Shown here one piece after another: positions 23,296 to 35,400 of a stretch of 64,000 nt of DNA (positions are counted from its first letter, which is position 1; the number at the start of each line of letters is the position of its first letter). A program made the translations under genes and the position numbers. The notes beneath the pieces were generated by a model. The model saw only the letters and a program-made list of their open reading frames with translations, was not told the DNA's origin and made no database searches. The stretch comes from Chinchilla lanigera (lineage: Eukaryota; Chordata; Mammalia; Rodentia; Chinchillidae): assembly GCF_000276665.1 (NCBI RefSeq), contig NW_004955404.1, positions 29,707,997 through 29,771,996 of the forward strand, given 5' to 3'.

Positions 23296-25544
23296 GAACA
23301 TGAACGGTAAATGTGCATATACCAGGGCTGTTCATTGTTTATCAAAGTTCTAGCTTATCTTTTTTTATAAATCTAATTTCTTTATTAGGTTTTTCTATAC
23401 CTGGCTGGAAAGTTAAAACTTTAGCTCTTTAACTCACCCATTTAACATACACTGCTATCTGACAACCAAGTAAGATTTCTTACGTGTTATAGAGATTGCC
23501 CCAATAGTAATTATGAGAGCTGAATTTATTGCTCAAGGTTGAAATTTCTATCGTCAGTGCCTCCTACCTCACTCTCTCCCTCTGCTCTAAACCATATCTA
23601 CTTAATTGGTCACTGAACTATCACTGTCAGTTGTACCTCCTAATTTAGTCTACCCTCCCTGTCCATTTGAGTCCCATCGCCTGCCTAATTTGAGCCCTAT
23701 GTCTTTATGGAACATAACTTTAATCTTCTGGTAACTGTCCTTTTCCTAGTTTAAACCCATCCACTGCTAAGTCAGTTAGACTCTTTCAGGTTGTAAAGAT
23801 CGGAGGTAAGTTCTGGAAACATCAGTGAATGAGAGCAAACTAACAGTAGCAGTTAAGCAAGGAAGACCCACAGAACCCAAAATAATGGTTCTTAGAAGCC
23901 AGTTTATTACAGGAAAAGTTATGGTGTAGCGACTGCATTAAAGATAAGCATTGGCTGCTAAAGGCTGTCTCACAGGAAAGGGTCAGAAGGGCCATATGCA
24001 AGCTCCAATTGTTCTCCTTCCACAAGACTCTTCTCAGCATCCACTTTCCCACTCGTAACAGGAACCTCTGATTTGTGAAGAGAACACCCACGCAAAGTCT
24101 CAGCTTGAAGTTACTACACCCTGCTGGTCACATAGGCTCGTGCTGCTATGTGGCCTGGTCTTCTGGAGTCTCATCAGATACCAATCATCAGCCTCACTGT
24201 TATCAGGTAAGTACTAGCTGACTAGCTGGTACAAGCCATGCTGAAACCCTTAGGGCTTATGGTTACAAGACAATACTATCTGTGTTATGGGTTTATTTCT
24301 TATCTTAGAATGATTCAGACTCATTCCAAGTTGGTTGGGATTAATCTCTTCAGCACAAAGGCTTTAATGCAGATTCATAAATTTATGAAGAGGAAAAGAT
24401 ACAGTCTCAGCAGCCTTTCTTAGATGTTAAATCATATGGCCTACTGATTCATTTGCAAACACTAGTCCAACACAGCTCTGGGGAAGGGAGAGTAACTCAA
24501 TGAGTCTCCCATGCTCCTGGCTCAATTCCCTAACTTTGGTTCTATACTCACTCTTCCTTCTCCCATGTCAGCAATTTATTGTAGCCTCCTCGTGTTTTTT
24601 TGTCAACATGCTTGATTTGGTCGGTCACCATCTCCAACTGGATTTCTAAGGAAGAGCCTTTGTACTAGGCCATCTTGTAGACCTCTTTTCTGGCAATAGA
24701 GGATACTTTAGATTAGACACATACCCTTCCTCAAAGAGCTGTGGCCAAGAAAATAGCACTGTAGTTCAAAGCATGGTTGTCTAAGCCTTGAACCTGCTAT
24801 GAAGTGAGCTTCAGAAATCGTACATAGCCAGCTGTAAAATTCTCCCCAGCAAGGACCCACCATCCCCTAGCACAATTTTTCCATAATACAGACACAATCA
24901 TGTCACTGCCCAGTTTCAAATCTATTATAAGTACCTTAGGCCCCATAAAATTCAAACACTTTAAATTCAAATACTACTGTGTTTCTCAATGAAGCAGCCA
25001 CTAGCCACATTGCTACTTAAATTTTAATTGATTAAAAGTATATAAATTAAAAAATTCATTTCTGCAGCTATAGTAGACATGTTTCAAATATAATATTGCA
25101 CAAAAAGACAAGAAATGCAGAAAGCTGGTCTCAAGTGCATTTTTAAAGCCACTTCCTACTATTCAAGGCTAATCCTCTACCACTTCCCTGCATGTACCCT
25201 AACCTCCAGCCACACCAAAATCCTTCTCATTGCCCATACAAACTATGATACTTTCAGCTTTTAATGTCTGTCCTTATGCCATTCCTATAACCTGAAATAT
25301 TCTCATTTCTTGCATTCCTGTCGACCCTTTACTCAGACTTATAGACCAGCAATCATATATAACCTATTCCACAAAGACTTTTTAATACTCTTCAAACACA
25401 GGCAGTTACCCTCTTCCTCTCTACTCCAAAAGAATTCTACGTTTCTTCTAGTATTTAACTACATTATATACTGAACAATTGCATTTAGTGTACCGTATTC
25501 CATTCTAGAAGACCTTGATGATAGTAGCAGCAATATAGCTAGTT
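23296..25544. other. Noncoding stretch, nothing recognised
   Basis: No supported gene, RNA or clear repeat. Open frames of 60-83 codons only. Confidence 0.5.
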
Positions 25545-25750
25545 CTTAAGCACAGACTCAGGTATTCAATGGGCTCTGCCAGTGACACTTGACAGCTTTG
25601 TGCTGGTTGTCTAGCTCCTTTATCTCAGTTTCCTCATCTTGAACTGGGAATGGTAAACTACTTCCTCTCTTATAGTCTCATTGTGCAGATTAATTATATT
25701 AATATTGACAAAGCACTTAAACTAGGGTCTGCAACTTTACCGCATGCTAC
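25545..25750 (+). mobile_element. MIR fragment, plus orientation
   Basis: GGTTGTCTAGCTCCTTTATC, CTCAGTTTCCTCATCTTGAA and TTGTGCAGATTAATTATATT followed by AAAGCACTTAAACTAGGGTC match the plus-strand MIR core order well. Confidence 0.85.
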
Positions 25751-26267
25751 CTAAAAAAAAGTTAGCTCTTAGTAAACTATGAATGCATTTTATATACTCA
25801 GATGTGAAGTGATATCTGAGAAGAATGAGAACATAAGCATAATTAATAATCCCACTCTTTTTAGATGCACTAGTTGCTTTCAAAACTCTTTAATGAGCAG
25901 TGTTGTTCAAGAACAGCCTTAGTAGTTAATGACTAAATGTAGACTTTAAAAGGTGTATAGAGTTTCTCAAGAGGCAGCCCCTGGGATTTGCTGATGATTT
26001 TTACAAAAACCTAATCATGATCTTTGGACTGACAGAGGATTGTAAATAATAGAATGAGAGATGTCCGTGTGGAGTGCAGTGTTCACAGTACTGCATAATT
26101 CATTTCTCTTACACAGAATTTGTTCTTAGTCACATTCTCTTCTCCTTGGTTGGCCTGGCATTCCTCTCTCAGAGCCAGTGCTTCTTCTCTTTCCTAAGTG
26201 TTCACAGTCCCGTAATAGCAACTTCATTCCTTTGCTGAAATCTATTTTATTTGTCCTCTCATAATTC

Positions 26268-26735
26268 ATTATTGCATCAGTTTCCTATTGTCTTGGTCAC
26301 AGGCTACTACAAAATTAGTAGTTTGCAGCAGTACACTTTATTATCTTTTGGCTCTAGAGGTAAAACATCTAAAATTAGTCTCAGGGGGTTAAGTCAAGTT
26401 GTCAGCAGGGTGAGACTCATCTGGAGGAACTGAGGGGAGGCTCTGTCTCCTTGCCTTCTTTAGCGTCTAGAGGCCACCTGCATCCTTTGGACCATGAACT
26501 CTCCTGACATCATTCCAGACTCTTGCCCTGTGACTACATCTCCTGCTACTGACATGGATCCTCCAGGCTCTCTCTTATAAGGACCCTTGGGAATAATTTG
26601 TGTAATCCAGAATAATCACCTTATCTCATTGTTCTTCACTTAATCACATGTGCAAACTCCCTTTTGCCAAGCAAGATAACATATTCACAAGTTCTGAGGT
26701 TAGGCTGGTATCCAGTCTACCACGCCCATCTTATT
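26268..26735 (-). mobile_element. MLT1-type LTR (ERVL-MaLR), reverse
   Basis: Reads as a reversed MLT1C/D-like LTR. It runs from CAGTTTCCTATTGTCTTGGT through a TTTATTATCTTTTGGCTCTA block, CTAGAGGCCACCTGCAT, TAAGGACCCTTGGGAATAA and TAACATATTCACAAGTTCTG, to a terminal GTCTACCACGCCCA. Old and solitary. Confidence 0.8.
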
Positions 26736-28394
26736 TTTAAAATATTTCTCAGTTCTGTAAAATTTCACATATTTTTATAATTTAAAAATTGAATATCTCA
26801 AGTGAAAAAAGCATTTGAAATTCAGGCAATAATTTGACTTAGTAAATAAATGCAAAAATTCTATACCTTATGACCTTATTAAGTTAAAAGAGGTGGCATA
26901 TTTAAGATTGTATCTAAATTTTGCACCTAAAAGCAGAGTAAAGGAATGATAGAAATACATGCTATTTTTTACTTATTTTCTGCTTTCTACTTATGAGTGA
27001 TATAAACACTCTTAACTTAAAAGAAATGTTTTCAAATCATCACTGGGTGCTTAAATATTGGTTGCAGCAATCATGTGGAGTTCTTCCCAGCTTAATCTTG
27101 GGAAAATATACTATCTAAGCTATCTATGCACATACACACACATACACCACTGTACCTCCATATGTATATACTCATTAGCAGCTTTACCTGTGTCTAGCTC
27201 ACCTATTAGAATGCAAGCAACTTTAGACAGAGATCTGAGCTTATTTAGCTGTGCATCCTTCATGGGCTGGAAGTACCCAACCCTCCGAAGCCATTTCTTA
27301 TTTGTATCTATGTGACACATGGGGAAATAGAACAGAACCACCCAACAAGGAAATGAAACTGCCAAACTTTTTTTTCTTCTGCTTCCTTCTCAGTGCCACA
27401 GCCTTCCACCAAGGACAGTAGAGAAATGTGGCACACATGGTCCTCCTCACTCATGCATCTGTTTCTGTTGCTATTTTCCTTCACTTTTTACACATTCTGA
27501 GTGGCAGAATCTCTGAAACCATGGAGTGTTCCCGAACTGTGACCTTGCTCACTGGGTGACTACACAATCCCTGCTCCCCAGAGCTGCATTCAGTGTTTCC
27601 GCTCACCTCCTCCATCCCTGCCTCACCTCACGTTTCGTTTTGAGTTGCCTCCCAGTTCCTTTACTGTATTTATTCAATGAATAAATCATCCAAAAGCAAG
27701 CTGAGCATTCTAGAAAATTTATTTCTAAACATTGTAAACTAATGGATTATCCTTCACTGTATCAAAATTTGTGATCATTTTACAATTTCTGTATAAAATA
27801 GTAATTTACAAAATATTTTGGAATTGGTATGTCTTATTATTGTTTTGCTTTTACAACAATTTCCTCTACCCACATTCCATTCTTCTCCTGGCCAAATCAT
27901 TTAAACCAAAATTCATGAGAAAAAGAGAGAGAGAGAGAGACCTTGAAGTCATAAGAATACTATAAGATAATTTGCTTTTGTATTCATGTATCTCTTGGTC
28001 TTCTAAAATTTTTGACATATTTTTAACTTCATACTGGTGGCTTACATTTTATTTTCCATTTTATATACTTAACATTGAATTTATTCAGAAAGAAAAGTGA
28101 GATATGTATGTGCATTCAGATGTCTTCTATAAAAACAAATGGTAACTTTTGCTATTTCAGCTAGTGGTAATCCATGATGTAGAGAAGGTGCAGAAATTTT
28201 AAACAAATAAACCAATTGAATTCTCAAGTGAAACTGGAAAGTAAGGACCTAATTGAATTCATCTGTATGTATAAGAAGAAGAATGATCCATAATTTCAGT
28301 AATTGTCTGTTTTAAATATAATAGTTACTCAAAAAGTATTACCTTATAGAATACTTCCTTCCAACCAGGGTATATTTCCAAGAAACCTTGAGGA
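26736..28394. other. Noncoding stretch with faint L2 and an AG run
   Basis: A possible L2 3' end at 27165-27270 (CTCACCTATTAGAATGCAAG then TTTAGACAGAGATCTG). An (AG)n run at about 27921-27940. No gene seen. Confidence 0.5.
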
Positions 28395-28750
28395 TTCTTT
28401 CTCACAAAACACTCAATTAGAAAATGGACAACTAAAATAATAAACACTTCTCAGAAGAAGTATAAATGGCCAATAAATACCTGAAAAAATGTTCAGCATC
28501 TATGGCCATTAGAGAAATGCAAATTAACACAACACTCAGATTCCATCTTACTCCAGAAAGAATGGCCATCAAGAAGTCAAATAATAAATGCCAGAGAAGC
28601 CACAGAAAACTGGGACCTCTTCTACATTGTTGGTGGAATGTAAACTAGTATAACCACTATGGAGATCAGTATGCAGCTTCCTCAAAAAAAATTAGAAATT
28701 AAAATTTCATTTGACCTAGCTTTTCCCCAGCTACATATCTTCCTTAAAGA
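28395..28750 (+). mobile_element. Old L1 ORF2 fragment, 5' part of a split element
   Basis: Sequence of the distal part of L1 ORF2: AGAGAAATGCAAATTAACAC, GATTCCATCTTACTCCAG, TTGTTGGTGGAATGTAAAC and CAGCTACATATCTTCC. Frames are broken. It stops at TTAAAGA (28744-28750), and the next part of the same ORF2 region resumes at 35699 with TTAAAGACATCATG. The two halves were therefore once continuous and the full-length L1 lies between them. Confidence 0.9.
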
Positions 28751-28756
28751 GTTAGG

Positions 28757-29612
28757 ATGGGACATCTTCAGGAACCCCAGTGAGCCACCCCTGTGCCTCT
28801 TTGGCCAGCTTATAAGACAGACAGAGCCCCAGACACCTTCTGGGCCTTCGGTGGCCACTACCCACACCCCTAGTGAGCTTATGGGCTGAACAGCAGAAAT
28901 CTTCAGGAATGCCAGTGCCACCCCTGCACCTCCCAGACCAGTGTGCAAGGCAGGTGGAGCCCTGGTCACTTTCTGGGGCCTCAGGGGCCACTCCCCACAA
29001 TCTTAGTGTGCCTGTGGGTGCTGGGCTGAAACCTGGACAACTTCAGGAACCCTGGTGAGCCACCACTGTGCCTCCCTGATTAGTGTGTGAGGCAGGTGGA
29101 GCCCTGGGCAACTTCTGGGGCCTTGGTGGCTACTAGCTGCACACCCAGATCCCTGCAGGGGCTGGGCTAAAACCCAGACATCTTTAGGACCCTGGTGAGC
29201 CCCTCTACACCTCCTCCACTACTGTATGAGGTAGGTGGAGCCCTGAAACCTTCTGGGACATCAGTGGTCACACCCAGTATGACCCATACCCCCTGGGAAC
29301 TGGGCTGGTTCCTGGGCAATATCTGAAGCCTTAATGACCACAACATGCATCCCCTACACCCTTGTGGAAGCTGGGCTGAAGACCAGACAGCATCGGGGAC
29401 TCCAGTGAGCCTCCTTGCCCCTCCCCACCAGCCTGGGAGCCAGCTGAAGGCAAGAAAGTTTCATAAGCATCTGAAACCCCACCTTGCCACCACACACCAC
29501 CAGAGGAGCCACACTGAGCACTGGAGATCTTCAAACCCTTGCCCTGCCACTCCCACACAATTGTAGAAGTGAGGCTGAGCTCCAGGAAACCTCTGGATCT
29601 TCAAAAATAACA
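28757..29612 (+). promoter_or_regulatory. L1 5' UTR made of about 138-bp monomers
   Basis: GC-rich tandem array. Recurrent block starts are at about 28761, 28895, 29035, 29176 and 29313, giving spacings of 134, 140, 141 and 137 bases. Each unit carries an ATCTTCAGGAACCC-like start, a GTGAGCCACC-like block, CAGGTGGAGCCCTGG, and TTCTGGGGCCT followed by GGCCACT. The fifth unit is incomplete and is followed by a more diverged segment to ORF1. In mouse L1s such monomers carry the promoter; I infer the same role. Sense and antisense frames here are GC-rich artefacts. Confidence 0.85.
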
Positions 29613-29617
29613 AAATG

Positions 29618-30681
29618 AAGGAGCAAAATGCAATCTCAGACTTCTACACCACCCAGAACAAGTCCAGAAGACATCAACACAGGAGAGCTTGGAAGTCATA
29701 CACCTGAAATTTCTGAAATGATAGCAGCTGAAGTAAAGAAACAATTCCATCAGGCCATAGAAGACATCATACCAGAAATAATCTCTCAGATAAAAAAGAA
29801 ATGACAACAATAATGAAAGAATTGTTCAGCACACCCAAAGAAGACATTGATAAGAAAATAGAGGAGCTTAGACAACTCATGGAAACCTTGAGTGAACACT
29901 AGAGAAAGGAACTAGAATGTATGAAACAGACTCAAGCAGATATCCAGGAAATTAAAAATTCCATCAGAAGCTGGCAAAACCTCCTGAACAAAGCTGAAGA
30001 TAGAGTTTCAGACCTTGAGGACAGCAGTGCCACTAATGATGTGAAAGAAAGGATCTCTTAAAAACAAGGAACTAGTAAACAACAATTCAACAACTGCAAG
30101 ACGAAGCAAAGAAAAACAATGTCAGATTGATAGGTATCAATGAAACAGCAGGTGTCAACACAAATGACATAAAAAGACTATTTGCAGAAATATTAGCACA
30201 AAATTTCCCAGGCATGGAAAGGGAATCAGACATCCAGGTAAGTGAAGTACATAGAACTCCAATTAACCATAACCAAAATAAATTTACACCCAGATATATA
30301 GGGATCAAGATCCCAGTAACTCAACAAAAGCTGAGAATATTAAAAGCTGTTAGAGAAAAATAACATCACCTGTTAAAAAAGGCCTATCAGAATCAAGCAG
30401 ATTGCTCAACATAATCCATCAAAGCAAGAAGGGCTTGGAGTGAAGTATTTCAGGTACTGAAAGAAAACAACTTCCAACCCAGATTGATGTACCCTGCAAA
30501 ACCATCCTTCAAATTTGACAGAGAAATAGAATATTTCCATGATAAGGAACAACTGAAGAATTTCATGTATGCCAAATCAGTCCTACAAAGAGTACTAAAA
30601 GATACTCTGGAAAGAGATAAAACAGACCCCAACTTCAAGAACAAAAAGAGAAAGGAACCACCAAGTAGAGCAAGCAACTAA
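29618..30681 (+). pseudogene. L1 ORF1 (RNA-binding protein), broken
   Basis: First ATG after the monomer array is at 29618. The N-terminal half is rich in Glu, Lys, Gln and Leu, as in the L1 coiled coil, but is broken by a frame shift near 29690-29710 and by stops near 29803, 29900 and 30058. The RRM and C-terminal part are better kept. A segment at 30127-30363 contains RLFAEILAQNFPGME and the end ILKAVREK. The C-terminal domain lies at about 30440-30681, with NNFQPRLMYPAKPSF and EIEYFHDKEQLKNFM. The stop is at 30679-30681. Confidence 0.9.
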
Positions 30682-30720
30682 ACAGAGGGAAAAAAGAGGA
30701 TCCACCAGCAGGAAAATAAC

Positions 30721-33700
30721 ATGACAAAGATAAGCCAATACATATCAGTTATAGCCATTAATGTAAATGGTCTCAATGCACCAATCAAAAGAAGCAGACT
30801 GGCAGAGTGGATCAAGAAACAAAATCCAACTATATGCTGTATACAAGAAACACATTTAATTCAAAAGGAAATTCATAGACTGATAATTAAAGGATGGAAA
30901 ACAATACTTCACATGACAGGAACCCAGAAAAAAGCAGGTGTTGAACAATGTAGTAGAGGATAGTGATATTAATGTAACAACCAGTGTTGATTCATATTAT
31001 TTTGTCTTGAAACTGTATCACTTTGAATGTTCTTGCTTTGATATTTTTATGTTTGTGATACTGGTATGCTGCTACTGTTCTATTTCTTTGTTAGTTTGCT
31101 TTTCATATGTTACTCTCTTTAAAATAAAAAAAAAGCAAGTGTAGCTATTCTGTTTGAAGACAATGTGAACTTCAAACCAAGAACAATCAAAAGAGATAAA
31201 GAAGGTCTCTACATACTTGTGGGGGAAAGCTTCAAGAGGAAGAGATAGCAATCATAAACATCTACGCACCACATTCAGGAGCACCCCACTATGTAAGACA
31301 AATGTTAACACACATGAAAAATGAAATAAGCAGCAACACATTCATAACAGGAACTTTAACACACCATTACCACAAAAAGATAGATCAACTAGACAAAAAA
31401 TCAGCAAAGAAATAACAGAATTTAATTAAACATTTTAATAAATGGACTTAGTAGACCTTTACAGAGTGTTGCACCCAACAGCATCAGAATTCACATTCTT
31501 CTCAGCTGCACACATGACATTCTCTAAAATAGACCATATGCTAGCACATAGAACATGCTTAAGTAAATGCAAATGAATTGAAATTATCCCATGTATACTA
31601 TCGTACCATAGTGCAATGAAATTGAAAATTAGTGACAAAAGAAGTCACAAAATCTCCACAAACACATGGAATTTGTTATCAAATTAAATAACACCCTCCT
31701 GAACAACCAATGGACCACAGATGAAATCAAAGAAGAAATTAAACACTACTAACAATCAAACAAAAATACAGATACAACTTACAGGAACCTGTAGGATGCA
31801 ATAAAAGCAGTGCTCAGAAGGAAATTTATAGCTGTGAATTCCCACTTCAGGAAAACAGAATGAGCACAAATGAATAATCTTATGCTACACCTCAAGCCTC
31901 TAGAAAAAGAAGAGCAAGTCAAACCCAATACCCAAAGAAGACAGGAAATTATAAAGCCCAGTGCAGAAATTAACTCAATGGAGACTGAAAAAAAAATACT
32001 AAGAATTAATGAAATGAAGAGTTGGTTCTTTGGAAGAATAAATAAAATAGATAAACCCCTAGCCAACCATATCCAAAAAAAAAAAAAAAAGGAAAAAAAC
32101 TGAAATACATGCAATAAGGAATGAAAAGGGTCAAACCACTACAGACCATGGAGAAATCCAGAAGATCATCCATACCTATTTTGAAAATCTTACCTCTCAT
32201 AAGATGGAAAACACAGAGGAAGTGGACAGATTTCTAGAAACATATGAATTTCCAAAGCTGAATGAGGAAGATATAAAAATTCTGAATAACTCAATATCAG
32301 CCAGTGAAATTGAGAATGTAATGAAAAACTTGCCAATGAAGAAAAGCCCAGGTTCTCATTGATTCACAGCTAAGTTCTATAAGATTTAGAGAAGATTTAA
32401 TACCAATTCTCAAACTCTTTAATGAAATTCAAAAGGAAGGAATTCTTCCCAACTTCTTCCTGGAGGCAAGTGTTATTCTAATACCAAAGCCAGAGAAAGA
32501 CCCAACCAAAAAAGAGAATTACAGGCCAATCTCCCTAATGAATATAGATGGAAAAATTCTCAATAAAATGCTAGAAAACCGAATACAACAAATCATCAAG
32601 AAGAGTATACACCATGACCAAGTGGGATTCATGCCAGTAATGCAGAAATGGTTCAATATATGCAAATCAATTAATGTAATACACCATGTCAATAGAGCCA
32701 AACACAAAAACCACATGATGATCTCCACTGATTCAGAAAAGGTCTTCAATAAAGCCCAACACTCATTCATGATAAAAACTCTACAGAAAATAAGAGTACA
32801 TGGTAAATCCTTAATCTGACCAAAGCCATCAGTGACAAATCAAAGGCTAACATTATACTAAATGGTCAAAAATTGAAAGCTTTCACTTTAAAATCAGAAA
32901 CAAGACAAGGATGTCCACCGTCACCACTCCTGTTCAATATAGTGCTGGAAATAGTAGGAAAGCAATTGGACAAGAGAGAAAAATAAAAGGAATTAGGACA
33001 GGAAAAAAAGAAGAGAAATTATCGTTATTCACAGATGACATGGTACTTTACATAGAAGACTCCCAAATCTCCACCAAAGTCTTAAAGATTTAATAACCAT
33101 ATTCAGTAGCATATCTGGATGCAAAGTCAACACTCAAAAGTCAATAACATTCCTGTACATAAACAACAAACAGAATGAAAGAGAAATTAGGGAAACCATA
33201 CCTTTCACAATAGCATCTAAAAAGATAAAGTACTTAGGAATCAATCTAACAAAAGAAGTAAAAGACCTATGAAGTGAAATTTATAATACTCTGAAAAAAG
33301 AGACTGATGAGAATATCAGAAAATGGAAAGATTCCTTGCTCATGTACAGGAAGAACTAACATTGTGAAAATGGCCATACTCCCAGAATTGTTGTACAGAT
33401 TCAAGGCAATTCCAATTAAAATACCATTAGCATGCCTCACAGATCCAGAGAAGATATTCCTAAAATTTATCTGGAGCCAGAAGAGGCCTAGAATAGCAAA
33501 GGCAATCATGGGAAACAAAGGAAAGGCAGGAGGCATCACAATTCTTGACTTGAAATTATACTACAAAGCTACTGTGATAAAATCAGTTGGTACTGGAAAA
33601 AAAACAGACCTGAAGATCAGTGGAACAGACTAGAAGATGCAGACACAGCTAAAAACACACTAGGGCACATTTTCTTTGACAAAGGGGTCAAACATGTTCT

Positions 33701-34745
33701 CTGGAAGAAAGATAGCCTCTTTAATAAATTGTGCTGGAAAAACTGACTTTCCATATGCTGAAGACTAAAACTAGACCCGTGTCTTTCACCATGCACCAAA
33801 ATAAAGTCAAAGTGGATCAAAGATCTAAATATTAAAACAGAAACACTAAATTTATTGGAAGAGAAATTAGTTAAAAATCTTGAAGACATAGGGGTAAGCA
33901 TAGAGTTCATAAACAAAAACCAAACTGCACAGGAAACACTTCAAAGGATCAACAATTTGGATCCCATCTTATTGAAAAACTTTGCACATCAAAAGAAATT
34001 ACGAATAGAGTAAAAAGAAAACCCTCAAATTGGGAAAAAATCTTAGCCAACTGCCCCTCAGACAAAAGACTTCTATCTAGAACATATAAATAATTTAAAA
34101 AAAAATCAAGGCCCCAAAATTCAAAGATCCAATACAAAAATGGGCATCTGAGATGAATATGCACTTCTCAGATGAAGAAATACAAGTGGCAAATAAATAT
34201 ATGAAAAATATTCAGCATCATTGGTCATTAGAGAAATGCAAATTAAAACAAGACTGAGATTCCATCTCCCTCCAGTAAGAATGGCTATCATCAAGAAATC
34301 AACCAACAACAAGTGCTGGAGAGGCTGTAGGGAAAGGAATCCTTCTCCATTGCTGGTGGGAGTGTAAATGGAAATCAGCGTGGAGATTCCTCTCAAAACT
34401 AGGGTTAGAAATCCCATTTATTCCAGCTATTCCCCTTCTGGGTATTTTCCCAGAAGATTTAAAAATATCATACCACAGTGATATATGTGCACCCATGTTT
34501 ACAGCAGCACCATTTGTTATAGCTAAATCTTGGAAACAATCCAAATGCCCATCAACTGAGGAATGGATTAAAAAAGATGTGATATTTTTATACAATGAAG
34601 TATTACTCAGCTATAAAAAAGATAAACTCGAGGCTTTTGTAGGCAAATGAATGCAACTAGAGAACTTACTCATAAGTGAAACAAATCAGACCTACATGTG
34701 TAAACATCATATTGTCTCCCTGGTGTTGCAACCTGAAAAAGTAAA
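30721..34745 (+). pseudogene. L1 ORF2 (endonuclease and reverse transcriptase), broken
   Basis: Starts at ATG 30721, 39 bases after the ORF1 stop. The endonuclease N-terminus is clear (VIAINVNGLNAPIKRSRLAE, then CCIQETHLIQKE with the catalytic Glu). It is split at 30941 by a nested L1 end and resumes at about 31129. The reverse transcriptase part includes an [21 protein letters not shown] region at about 32518-32570 and a TDDM active-site box at 33031-33042, where most L1s have ADDM. The distal region (33307-33633) has [12 protein letters not shown]. Several stops and frame shifts. The 3' end is approximate. Confidence 0.9.
30942..31128 (+). mobile_element. Truncated L1 3' end nested in ORF2
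   Basis: About 187 bases of L1 3' UTR, from TGAACAATGTAGTAGAGG through TTTGTGATACTGGTATGCTG to an A-rich tail, closest to 35180-35370 and 54830-55015. The 14-base AAAAAAGCAGGTGT before it (30928-30941) and AAAAAAGCAAGTGT after it (31129-31142) are a target duplication with one mismatch. The endonuclease reading frame continues across the site once this piece is ignored, so it is a later insertion. Confidence 0.92.
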
Positions 34746-34849
34746 GCTCAAAACGTACAATAGATGATATGAAAGGGAAAGAAATTGTGCAAAGGAAGGA
34801 ATAACTGGGATGAGGGATGAAGAAAAAAGAAAGAAGGCAGGCAAAAAAT

Positions 34850-34886
<37 letters not shown>

Positions 34887-35400
34887 CAGATGTATTTAGA
34901 AGAATAGCTGTGATAACTGTACTGCTGATGTCTGATGGTATATTGAAAGGAACAGTTAATGCTTAAAATTTTTATATTCTGACAAATTTTTCATGCTTGT
35001 ACCTGGTAATCTGAGCAACTGATTTGAAGGTAACAATATGCAATGGAATTACAATGGTGAGCTCCTACCATCTTGTCTAGTGAAACTCTGTATTATCTCT
35101 ACTGTTTTATCTAATACTTATTTTCTTATACTCTTTAATGGTTTGAACAATCTTCCATTCTTACATCTGGTAATCTGAGCAACGTAGTTGAGGTTAATCA
35201 TATGTAGTATAACAACCACTGTTCATTCGTATTATTTTGTCTTGAAACCCTGGATCACTTTAAATGTTCTTGCTTTGGTTTGTTTATGTTTGTGATACTG
35301 GTATGCTGCTATTGTTCTTTTTTTGTTTTGTTCTGTTTGTCTGTTTCTCATTTACTGCTCTCTTTAAAATAAAAAATTTAAAAGAACAACAACAAAAAAA
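34746..35400 (+). other. L1 3' UTR with repeated modules
   Basis: After the ORF2 end comes a purine-rich stretch and a (TAGA)n run. Two related modules follow, at about 34982-35075 and 35147-35235. Each has a TGGTAATCTGAGCAAC block and a roughly CAATATG block. Then comes a T-rich segment ending CTCTTTAAAATAAAAAA, the usual 3' terminus of this L1 family. Confidence 0.85.
34853..34890 (+). repeat. (TAGA)n microsatellite
   Basis: About nine TAGA units inside the L1 3' UTR. Confidence 0.97.

Noticed and set aside
28682..29566. Overlapping GC-rich open frames on both strands as genes
   Set aside because: They arise from the repeated L1 promoter monomers; both strands are open because of the base composition.
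34853..34890. CRISPR-like or other spaced repeat array
   Set aside because: It is a plain TAGA microsatellite with no spacers, and the window is mammalian.
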